Source: Psettodes erumei (lineage: Eukaryota; Chordata; Actinopteri; Pleuronectiformes; Psettodidae). Taken from it: DNA of 64,000 nt. Positions 26,405 through 35,800 of this stretch are shown one piece after another. The notes beneath the pieces were generated by a model, which had not been told where the DNA came from, ran no database searches, and worked only from the letters and a program-made list of their open reading frames with translations. The position numbers and the translations under genes were made by a program. Location of the stretch: the NCBI GenBank assembly GCA_016785225.1, contig JAFBJZ010000952.1, positions 7,662,501 to 7,726,500 on the forward strand, written 5' to 3'. Position 1 is the first letter of the stretch, and each line of letters begins with the position of its first letter.

Positions 26405-28170
26405 TTGTTTTGAGTGTTTCCAGACACTGGGAGCTCATTATATTGCTTTCCAGGTACATGTATGCTTGAGTCCCAGTGGCTCTCACTGACCCCAGATATT
26501 ATAACTGGCAGCCACTCCTGGCTCATAAGCTCACGCAAGTTGATTTTATTATGCCCGTCTAGTATGAAATGGAGGCTCGTTGAAGTAAACAGGTGGCTGG
26601 TGAAGAAAGTCGAACCAAAGTGCCCCGTTTTCCTTGTGATTGTAGATGTTATCTCTTAATGCGGCTTTAAAACTGTCAAGAAAAGCCAAGCGGTAAAGCT
26701 TCATGCATACAAAATGAGACAGAAGATGATAAAAGTGGGAGTTTTGCAAACAGCCCTAATTGTTTAAATTTGCTGAGAATAAGGCAGAGCCCTGCAGTTT
26801 AATCCACACCGTTTGACACGTTTGACTGTGCTTATTTTGAGGTGCATTAAGCAATAATTTACATTTACATTAAATCAAATGACAGAACAAGCACAGGTGG
26901 AACTAATAACATTAACGATGGCTCTGCCCCACTGAAGCATTGCGGTAAACCATGGCGGGGAGCTGTCATGCAAAACAGCAGAGCGAAATGAAATGCGGCG
27001 GTCGTTAATCTTATTAACTACACCTGCGCAATTCCTATAGTATGAGACGTCAAAGTAGAGTGTGAGCGCGTAGGTTTTACTGTATGTGTGTTGCTAATAA
27101 CGCCGACAACAAAGATTTTCGCTGCTTTTCGGCTCTTTTGGTCACTGTCACAGGAATTGACTTTCTTGCCCAGAGTCAGATGAGAAAATTGATGCCACTC
27201 TCTTATCGTTCCATCACGTGAAGCTGGAACCGGCACCCTTTTAGCTAAACTTTGCACAGTATCAGAAAGCCGGGGGAAGGAGATTGACTCTGCCTAAAGA
27301 AGGAAACAAAATCTGCCCAGCAGATAATGCTCACTGCACTTAGTTATCTCCTGTAATTAATCTTTTCAAAAACTGCAACCCCTAGTTGCATTTTTTTCCC
27401 GGTAAACTCAAAATACCATTTAATTCTGGCATATACCCCTGTGAAACTGCAACTTGTCGTTTTAATTTTTACTAAATAAATAAATAAGATATGATGTTAC
27501 ATGTTAATTAGCAAACTCCGGGTAGGTTTTGTTACCTTTGGACAGGCCTGGGTGAGCTGTCACCATCTCAATGCTGTGGTTTAATATTTAATAAACAGAT
27601 ATGAGAGCAGTATCAACTTGCTTATCTATCTATCAGCAAGGAAAATGAATAAGCTTATTTGCCAAAATGTCCATTTTTTTCCTTTAACTGTCTTTCTTTT
27701 TCCACCATGACTAAGCATTTCCTATCTATAATGCCTACTATCCACTGTAAAGTAAATTGCAAACATCTTCATTGGAACTGAGTTGGAAGTCGGCATTAGT
27801 TTTGATTTTACTGACTTTTTTTTACCACTGCAAATACAATAGTTATATCAACCTTGCACTTTATCATACTTTTTTTATTAACTTATTGCAAAGTATTGCA
27901 AATACTATGCACATTTGCTATGGAGAAAAATCAGCCAGAAGTGCAGATCAGAGTTGTGGTAAGCTTAATCATTGCAACTGGGAGCAAATCACAGCAGCAT
28001 TGCTGATGAATTAATCTAGCATTGAGTCAGAATTAAACAATTTCAACTGCTTGAGTGTTTACTCTGACTTCTATAAAGCCCTTTACCCACCACAAAGGTT
28101 AATGGGGTACTTTTAAGCTCTGCCATTGACATTTTCTTCTGAGACATATTTGACTTTGTATAAAGTCACA

Positions 28171-28568
28171 GGCTACTTTATTAGGAACACCATACTGATA
28201 CTGGGCCCCACTTCTTCAGGGCACAGTTTCCACAAGATGATGAAAATTTTCCTCTTCTTTTGAGATTCTGCTCCATGTTGACATGATTGCATCATGTTAT
28301 GTCTGCAGTTTTTTCAGCTGCACATTCACACAGCTGCAAAACAAAACTCGAGAGACAACTGTGTGCGAAAATCCCTGTAGATCAGCAGTTTCAGAAATAC
28401 TCAAACCTGCCCGTCTGGCACCAACAATCACATCATTGTCAAAGACACTGAAATCATGTTCCTCCCCAATCAGATGTCTGATGTGAACATAAACTGACTT
28501 GTATCTGATTAATTTTATGTGTTACACTTTTGTTACACGATTGACTGATTGAACAAATGCCTAAATGG
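28171..28568 (-). mobile_element. Internally deleted Tc1-like transposon (non-autonomous copy)
   Basis: Both ends of one fish Tc1-like element are present but about 1 kb of the transposase gene between them is gone. The left side reads GGCTACTTTATTAGGAACAC, the terminal sequence, followed inward by the reverse complement of the 3' end of the gene (CCATGTTGACATGATTGCAT). The frame then jumps to the reverse complement of the N-terminal helix-turn-helix region. Read on the minus strand it gives VGARRAGLSISETADL and then GFSHTVVSRV, the typical Tc1 HTH. The right end is degenerate. It abuts a SINE at 28569. Confidence 0.75.
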
Positions 28569-28790
28569 TGGCAGCTGAGGCTCAGCGGGTCGAGTGCGTT
28601 GTTCACTAACGAGAAGGTCAGGGGTTTCAATAGCTGACTGCTCCAGTCCATATGTTGAAGTGTCCTGGTGCAAGATGCTGAACCCCAAATTGCCCCAGAT
28701 GTGTCATCAGGGCTCATGAGTAGGTGGTAATCGCCAGGATGTTATGGTGCAGTCACATGCTCGCTGAATGACAGAAGAGCCAATCGTGTG
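28569..28790 (+). mobile_element. tRNA-derived SINE
   Basis: The tRNA-like head reads GAGGCTCAGCGGGTCGAGTG (A box) with a degenerate B box in GGTCAGGGGTTTCAATAGC. The body has GTCCTGGTGCAAGATGCTGA followed by ACCCCAAATTGCCCC, a hallmark of a common teleost SINE. Its 3' boundary is approximate. It lies directly beside the Tc1-derived element, so one may have inserted next to the other. Confidence 0.65.
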
Positions 28791-29350
28791 TTGAGGTATG
28801 TTCCCCCTTCCAGTAGTTCTTCCCTCTCATTAAAATTAAATTGAAAATGTTGATCAATCTACCCTGTCAGACATGCATGAGATGGATGGATGAAAAACCC
28901 CGGCTGAATCACTTTCTCTGCAGACCCACCTCAATGATGTCTGTGCAGGAAAAATTAACGGGACTTTTATTTCAGAACATCTGAAATAGTGCCAGTTTGC
29001 AACTGCTGGGAGTTTGGTTTGGAGGGTAGCCCACTAATTGTCAGTTATTACTCACTGCAGCTTTAATACTCCACTTTTATGATAATGCATCATTTCATGG
29101 AAAATCCAGCATGCCCACACAGACTTTCAGTCTATTTTCTTATGATTCAGTATTAACTTTAGCTTTGAAATTACGCACCATGATCTGGACTAGAAATAAA
29201 ATAAAGTGTTTGATCATGGCCATATACACACTGTCTTTGGCTGTGCACCTTCCCTTTGTATTCATATCCAGCGTGTGGGCCTAGAGGACCTTTCTGCCTT
29301 TCTAAATCTCGGGGAAACGCTTTAAATTAGAAAATAGAAACGCTCCCATT
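28791..29350. other. Intergenic, nothing recognised
   Basis: AT-rich sequence upstream of the presumed cntn6 promoter. I see no exon or repeat family. Confidence 0.5.
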
Positions 29351-29356
29351 AACCGA

Positions 29357-29371
29357 CGACGATAATCGTCG
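29357..29371. promoter_or_regulatory. Perfect CpG palindrome CGACGAT-A-ATCGTCG
   Basis: Seven-base arms around one central A, with four CpGs. It sits at the upstream edge of the presumed cntn6 promoter block. Whether a factor binds is unknown. Confidence 0.3.
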
Positions 29372-29389
29372 AGGCTCACAGCTTTGCTG

Positions 29390-29700
29390 CAGTCTTTCGG
29401 TCTGACGCGGGGGGCGCAGTTCTCCGCCAGGTGCGCCTTCCTTCCAATCTGCACCTTCCCACCCCAGCACTGCTGTATCTAGCTGCTGTATTGCCTGCTC
29501 CGCCGCCTTCAGCCTGCTTCTTCATCGCGGGTTAGGAGGGGGGCTGACTTGATGCGCATAATAAATCACATCTGCAAGATTCCTCTTCTAGCCCAGTTTC
29601 AGACGTGCGTTTGTTGGGATTTGAAAGCGTAAACACGGGGCGAGAGTCGAGTCTCTTTCGAGTGGGGACGTCTCAAATGTGATTCAGCGCGGCAAACAAC
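29390..29700 (+). promoter_or_regulatory. Presumed cntn6 promoter region, CpG-richer block
   Basis: CpG density and GC content rise from about 29340 (for example GACGCGGGGGGCGCAGTTCT) compared with the AT-rich upstream sequence. The block precedes the presumed non-coding exon that ends in a strong donor at 30040. No TATA box is clear. Assignment to cntn6 rests on position and strand. Confidence 0.4.
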
Positions 29701-29702
29701 GT

Positions 29703-29703
<1 letters not shown>

Positions 29704-29749
<46 letters not shown>

Positions 29750-29800
29750 TGCGTGTGTGTTTGTGCACGCGCGCGTGCGCGTTCGTGCATGTGTGTGCGT
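29704..29800 (+). repeat. (GT)n microsatellite with CG-alternating tail
   Basis: Pure GT from 29704 to 29748, then imperfect GT/GC alternation including GCACGCGCGCGTGCGCG. Long alternating purine-pyrimidine DNA of this kind is Z-DNA prone. It sits between the CpG-rich block and the presumed first exon. Confidence 0.9.
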
Positions 29801-29809
29801 GTGGTTTTG

Positions 29810-30040
29810 GTAGGGAGTGGAGGAAAAGGAGGAGAGCAGCGATATGCAACGCGCGTGTTTATACCTCCTGCGCTACCCGTTATCGCTGACTGACCACCGG
29901 CTCAGCTTCACCTGTATGAACGACCTTGCGATTGTGACCGAAATTTTCCTAACAAGGTTTCCATGGAGGTGCAATCTGTCGCTTTTACCGTGAGGGCTGA
30001 ATTTGGATCCCGTTGGTCTCAAGATATTTCAAGATAAGAG
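29810..30040 (+). other. Presumed first, non-coding exon of cntn6
   Basis: A GC-richer stretch ends in the strong splice donor AAGATAAGAG|GTAAGAC. No long frame begins here. Splicing to the acceptor before 32690 would place it upstream of the start-codon exon, and contactin genes commonly have non-coding leader exons. The 5' end is a guess, because no start-site signal is clear. Only transcript data can settle it. Confidence 0.4.
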
Positions 30041-31002
30041 GTAAGACAAAAAAAAAACAACATGTATACACATATACGTAGCCCGTGGCCGCGTGCGCGC
30101 TTCGCAAATTGTGAACGTGCACAAATACGGAAAGCTAAATTATTTACACAGTGATATTTATATGCTAAAATATTAATTCACTCTAACAGGCTCACATATC
30201 GGCCTGTCTTGCCGACTATTCCGAATTGGCCCGTCAATTCCTAATGCCTTTTTACTTGATAATAATTGTTTGTTTAAGGCTGGGGCAACGTGACATGCTC
30301 ACCCAACTGCGGCCAATTCCTCTACACTGAGTAGTCTGATTTCGGAGGGGCATGCATTCAGAAACAGGCACTTCTTGATGTTCTTTTTCAATGGAGTTGC
30401 CCAGCCATGCCTTTCTTTGTTAAAGTGATGGAGAGATGCAGTTACATCAGTCACATGTGATTTTTTTTTTCTTTTTAGCCTCTTGCGTTTCGTACCTGGT
30501 GGGATACACCTCACCCCATCCTCTGAAATGTGTTGCTGTGTAGTCAGACGCGTCACATCAACACATTTTTTGGGGCTTAATCGGCTTTGGGTGGAATTGC
30601 ATGTATGGCGCGTGTACTGTATGCGCTGCCTGATCAAACAGAAGACGTAAATGTGATAAACTCTTGTCAAGAACCCTCTTTCGAAAGGTGTTGAGACGTA
30701 AAAAGAATAGTATCTCCAGTAGGTACTGACAAAAGTGTGGTGGCAATGATTGGCTTTATGTCTCATGGAGTGCACTGGGTGAAGGTGTGCGCACACACAC
30801 GCACACTACCTTTTTACCATACAACATTCACCACGTTATTGCATACTGGTATGCCACAGTGTCAGCTGGAATATCTGAATGCAGCTCAGGCCTTAAAAGT
30901 AAGTACACTCCCACTCCCCTAGCAGGGCTATCTGTTCAAACAGCATGTTGCTTGGATGCAGGCAGAGTGCAGTGGAGGTGGTAGATATCTTGATAATACA
31001 AT

Positions 31003-31029
31003 ATTAATTAATTAATTAATTAATTAATT
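31003..31029. repeat. (ATTA)n tetranucleotide repeat
   Basis: About six and a half TTAA/ATTA units in tandem. Confidence 0.9.
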
Positions 31030-32191
31030 TCCTTATTTATTTTTGTGGCAGTTAACCCATTTGAGCAGGAGGGCAGCCTCCTATTGAGTGTGATTCACCC
31101 TGCTTTCTCACCACCTTCTATCACTGTCATCGTTAGCACCATTATTCATGAGTGTATGTGTGTGTGTGTGTGTGTGAATGTAGGTGGGTGCCAGTGGGCT
31201 TGTATATCTATGTGTTTGCATGTGTGTCTCATACAGTATGTACATGTGAATCACTGAGCAATCTGCTCTCTGTGGTGTTGCGGACAGAATTTGACTGTAA
31301 CTCTGTATTTTGCAATTGTAAATCATTTATTAGCTCGCCATTAAAAAGAACACATGGCATCAGCTGTTAAACAGTGCCAACCTTGGAAAAAAAATCCCAT
31401 TACTAATGAAAACCATAACATGCAAAGTCGACAGTATTGTAATACCCACTGTACCTTCCACACACCAATCCTCAGTCCTGAGGTGCCAGCAGTTTGCACA
31501 CTGTGGGCCTATCACTGAGGTATGGCATGCAGGACTCTTTTTTTAGAGGAAGCGTAGCAATCCAATTTTGCAGACTTTGGGGGAAGAAAAAGGACTGAGC
31601 GAACATGAAAGGTAGGGAAGAAAATCCTGGCTGAGACCCCACATGTCTGATCTGACATCCAGGCAGTTGACAAACAATTAGACCCTCCATAAGTGGTGCT
31701 CTGAAGCAGACTTGCCCCGGGATTAGGCCACAAATGAGCCACATCACGGCTTATGTCTTCTGAGTGGAATGTGACTGTTATGTGTGTATGGAGGCAGGGT
31801 GTTATATATGTTGTACATGGTGATAAAGAGTTTGGTGTGTAGGTGTATGTGGGGGTTGGGTGACATTTAGCATATTGGAGTTATTATCTGTCTCTGTAAT
31901 TCGGATATCTTGAATACCTCTCAGAGAAATTTGTGTTTTTCTGCGTGAAAAGCAGCTTATGTGTGCATGTCTTGACACTAATGTACACAGATCTGCATAT
32001 ACTGTGCTCGTTTGTGTACTTGGGGGGGGGTGACTGCTCACTTAACAACTGTGTTATCACGGGTTCACTGTTGTGTGTATGTATGACATTTCATAATTGC
32101 ATCATTACTCGCCCAGTCTCCTCTTGCAAGAAGCTGGTGCATTGCAATTTGCAACACGTGCTACGAGCAGACAGACACTTGCCCTTGATTA

Positions 32192-32309
32192 TGGACCTGG
32201 GTGGAATGGCTTCCTCATCAGACTGTCTTGATTCACCCCAGCATGTGGGGAGACACATGCTGCTGTGGGTGAATCTAATTGATTGGATGGCACCCAATTC
32301 CCAGGTCCA
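32192..32309. repeat. Long imperfect foldback (inverted repeat)
   Basis: Three nested complementary blocks face each other. TGGACCTGGG (32192-32201) pairs with CCCAGGTCCA (32300-32309). ATTCACCC (32231-32238) pairs with GGGTGAAT (32267-32274). CAGCATGTG (32239-32247) pairs with CACATGCTG (32254-32262) across a six-base loop, with a four-base bulge. The total span is about 118 nt. It could be an old palindromic MITE core or a structured RNA. Confidence 0.6.
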
Positions 32310-32689
32310 AGTCTCCTCAGGCAGCCAGAGAGTGAATCCGTCCAAGTGAAGGATGTGCTTAGGCGTTGGTCGCTCCCCTGATAGATTGGCTCGGGCTTCC
32401 TCCCATATGCCTCTGGTATCACCCTCAGACATCTCTGGGTTCAAGTTGGCCACGCCACAGGAAAGTGACACTGACTGGATCTTCACATGATTAGAATTTT
32501 GAGACGGAAGAAATTGGAGGCATCCCACACCAAACTACACGTTGATTCTTATCATAATTTTGCAGTATTTTTCCCTACTAAAATTTACACGTCCTCTGTG
32601 GTGATTCAAAGGCAGAATACTGAAATTGGGATAAAAGTGTTGGGGTCCACTGAGTTTGGTATTTTACAACAAAATTCTCATTCCAACAG

Positions 32690-32772
32690 GTCAAGCTCCC
32701 CTCTCTCAGAGAACACCAGTGCCATTTCAAAGCTTATTGGATGAAAGTCTCATTTGCCCTTGGCTGCCAAAG
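32690..32772 (+). promoter_or_regulatory. cntn6 5' UTR part of the start-codon exon, with a uORF
   Basis: An acceptor-like TTCCAACAG ends at 32689, although the pyrimidine tract is weak. Inside the leader an ATG at 32741 opens an 11-codon upstream ORF. Its stop TGA (32774-32776) overlaps the main ATGATG start. uORFs of this kind usually lower or tune translation of the main frame; that effect is inferred. Confidence 0.5.
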
Positions 32773-32827
32773 ATGATGTTGCTATGGAAACAGTTTCTAC
32801 TGTTATCAATCATCAAATGTCTGGCAG
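32773..32827 (+). CDS. cntn6: cntn6 coding exon 1: signal peptide
   Basis: Residues 1-18, [18 protein letters not shown], a classic signal peptide close to other contactin leaders. The ATGATG start has A at -3. Donor GGCAG|GTAAAC, phase 1. The start was chosen because it is in frame with exon 2 and gives the family-typical leader. Confidence 0.85.
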
Positions 32828-35800
32828 GTAAACCACCTTTTTATATGAGTAATGATTCTTTCACGTTTGGACATTTACAGTTGCAGGATGATAGCTGAAG
32901 AGCAGAAAATCGTGTCAGTGTCAGACATGATAGGATGGCCCAGGTTTAAAGGAGCACTCCTCAATATTGACTTCTATTCACAGCAGAGACACAATACTCT
33001 CAATCTTCTTCACTCCCTCGCTGATTGTTTCCTTGTCTGTTTTACTCTTTAACCTACAGAGCACAACGTAAAACAGTATCACTTGTGATAGAAAAATTAA
33101 TTTGAATTTATTTTCATCATGATATTTAGGTTCACCAGTAACAGTGACCAAGAGGATTAATCCTCTGAATTCACTACAAAACATACTTTTTTATGTTAAG
33201 AACCTGCACTTTGCACCTGAAGATATTATGAAATGTATTTAGTCACTTCCTCAATTTAGTAATGTCCAACCACCCACTTAGAAAAGTGCCTGCCTGTTGG
33301 GAATTTTTTCTCTGTCTTTATGCTCAGGCTGTCACTCTTTCTCTGACAGATTGTCTGGACAGCGGATCATATCATGGTCCAAGATGGAGGATGGAGCCAG
33401 GTGACCTGTTTATTCCCGTCGACTCCATAGAAGAAGAAGCTACTCTGACCTGTGACGCTAAGGGAACACCACCTCCTCAGTACAGGTAAGAGCACATTCA
33501 GATTATTGTGTGCGTGGGCATTCAGGTTTTTAAAAAAAATAATGAATATTTTGTTTAAATTTGATTTACAAATCAAAAATCCTCAAATCTGTCATAAGAG
33601 CGGATTAAAAAATATGCAACAACATGTTATTGCTTTTTTTAATTAACTTAAAGGGACTCGGCCACATAATGAGCAGCTTACTGGCACCTTCTCCCTATTT
33701 TTCTCCACACTTTGATCACTGAAAGCATTTTCAGAGCTGTTAATGTCATAAGAGGACCTTGTTTAATGTACTGTGATCAGTGCAGGAAACATAAATTTTG
33801 GGTGCACTGGGACATTAAATCTGTATGAAAATCAGTTTAAAATGGCCTGCTTTTTAAAAGAAATTTGGATATTCTTTAACAACCATAGATATAGAGAGAA
33901 CTGTGGATATATTCATATAATGATAAATTAGGAGTTTTCCTTTCCGAGATTATATTTTTCGTGTGGAACAGCTTTCATTAATTTTCTCCAAATTAGACTG
34001 AACTGCATACACGGACTCTAAGCAGTGGCGTCATTGTGGCTTTGCTAATTCATATTGACTATTGCGCGCCGCCAATCTTCCTCTTGTCTCATCAGATAGT
34101 ATCGTAGTGACACGTGCAGCATCTTAATGATCGTCTACTTTTATGAAGATGCCATGAGACCAATGCAGGTTGCTAGACACCAGTTGGAACCAACAGGCAT
34201 TGATTACAAGTGTCTCTGCCATTCAACAGTGGAATTACCGCAGCAAAGACAACACAGATGAGCTGAATGATAGCGATGGCGAGTACATGCTCTCATTATT
34301 TCAGGTTTTTCACATTCCCCACCCAAGACCAGGTATTTCCATGTTCTGATTAAAGGTGAGATGAGCATGTTTAACGCGGTGTCTTGTCAAACTGACTGTG
34401 CTAGGCTCTGCATGCCCTCAGCACCTCTCTGGCTCCTCTCTTGAAGTGTAAATGGGCTCAGACTGCTCCAACCCCCTTCTCCTCTTTTCTCCCTTTTCCT
34501 TTCCTCTGCCAGCTCTGTCACTCACAAAGATATGAGACTTTCATAGTACACACACACACACACTGCAGCAGCATAATAAATCATGGGAGAAAGCCACATC
34601 TCATATGGAAAAAGCATCTTCCTCTTAGCGAGCCAGAAAAGAGAGTGCAGTATGAGTTTTTAAAAATCTAAATAGATGGTCACTTGTCTAACCTTTACAT
34701 GACCTGAGATCTGAAGCTCATGGCTCTTGACTGGAGGGTCATCCCGACTACTCGAGACTCTCTGTGGTCAGATGGTCGGACATGTGTTCACAAAATGAGT
34801 CTCAAGCAGAGTAATTCGGTTTTGGAGTTGCTATTCAATCACCCGCCCAATGTTCAGGGCACCACTGGACAGCTGAGGCACTTCAGAGCAGGTCAAAAAG
34901 AGGTGAAATCGGTGACTCACAAATAAAGAGATGAAGGACTAAAGTGGCCACAGACGGCTAAACGCAGGCCTGAATCAGGGATGCCACGGCATGGAAAGTT
35001 TCTCACTGGATAACAATCTCGTGATGACGCCGATGTTACTGATTACACAGGGCATTTTACAAGGAAAGAGGTGTGTTGGCTCAATATTTGTAGAGCCTTT
35101 ACTTCCATCTTTAACGTTAGACATTCAGACCATCCCCTTACTTTTTGAATAAAGCCAAGATCACAAGTGTTACCACCAGATGCTTCCATTTCATTAGGCA
35201 AAGTGTGCAGATTGCCTCATTAATGTTATCAGGTTCCCCTTTGGTATTGGTTTGAAATCTCAAATATCGCCAAATAGGCACTTTTGCTTCTCGCTTCAGC
35301 AACAAATCCCTTCACTGTTGTCTGTCACAGGATGAAGACTCCACTACTCTGTGACATGGATCTGGTCTGCTGCCGCACGAAGAAACAGTTTACAATTGTA
35401 GCGCCCAACTAACGAACCAAATAGGACTTATGTCTACAAAAAAGAAAAAAGAGGGGGGCAGTGAGAAAGTTATGTAATTGGTGTGTCTGAATACCACCAA
35501 CCACTGCAGCAACCTCAGCCTCCATGTATCACTAGCACATCCAACCCTTTAGATATTCATCGTACAGGCAGTCTCTCAAACTTTATTGCCCTAAGCAGTA
35601 GTAGGATCAATCTCAATACATACAGTGACATAGCTATCAAGCGTAAGTATCTAGAATATGGCAGCAGGCACTCTTCAACATGCAGTGGCTTGACTTGACA
35701 TTCTTTTAAAAATGATTTTGAAGGTTAGACTTGAAAGCCTTTGGAAAGTTGGCCATTATGGGCTCCACATCTTTCATTTCCACTTAAGAAAAGCAGAATA

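Larger units (their letters stand above)
22441..28170. other. Gene-free intergenic stretch
   Basis: No exon is recognised. Open frames such as 22469-22840 show no domain. The stretch holds a GT microsatellite (23965-24001), a dispersed repeat copy (25147-25338) and a short CA run (26384-26404). Confidence 0.55.
30041..32689 (+). other. Presumed cntn6 leader intron
   Basis: Sequence between the presumed leader exon and the start-codon exon. It holds an ATTA tetranucleotide run (31003-31029), GT-rich patches and a long foldback at 32192-32309. The 165-codon minus-strand frame at 30299-30796 has no recognisable domain. The 145-codon minus-strand and 138-codon plus-strand frames near 32.1-32.5 kb overlap the foldback. 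Confidence 0.4.

Noticed and set aside
29599..29893. Frames coding poly-(Cys-Val) or poly-(Thr-His)
   Set aside because: They are translations of the GT/CA microsatellite.
33328..33349. Alternative acceptor for cntn6 exon 2 after GCTCAG at 33327
   Set aside because: It would add residues not seen in contactins and change the phase; the acceptor at 33349 gives the phase 1 join and family-like sequence.
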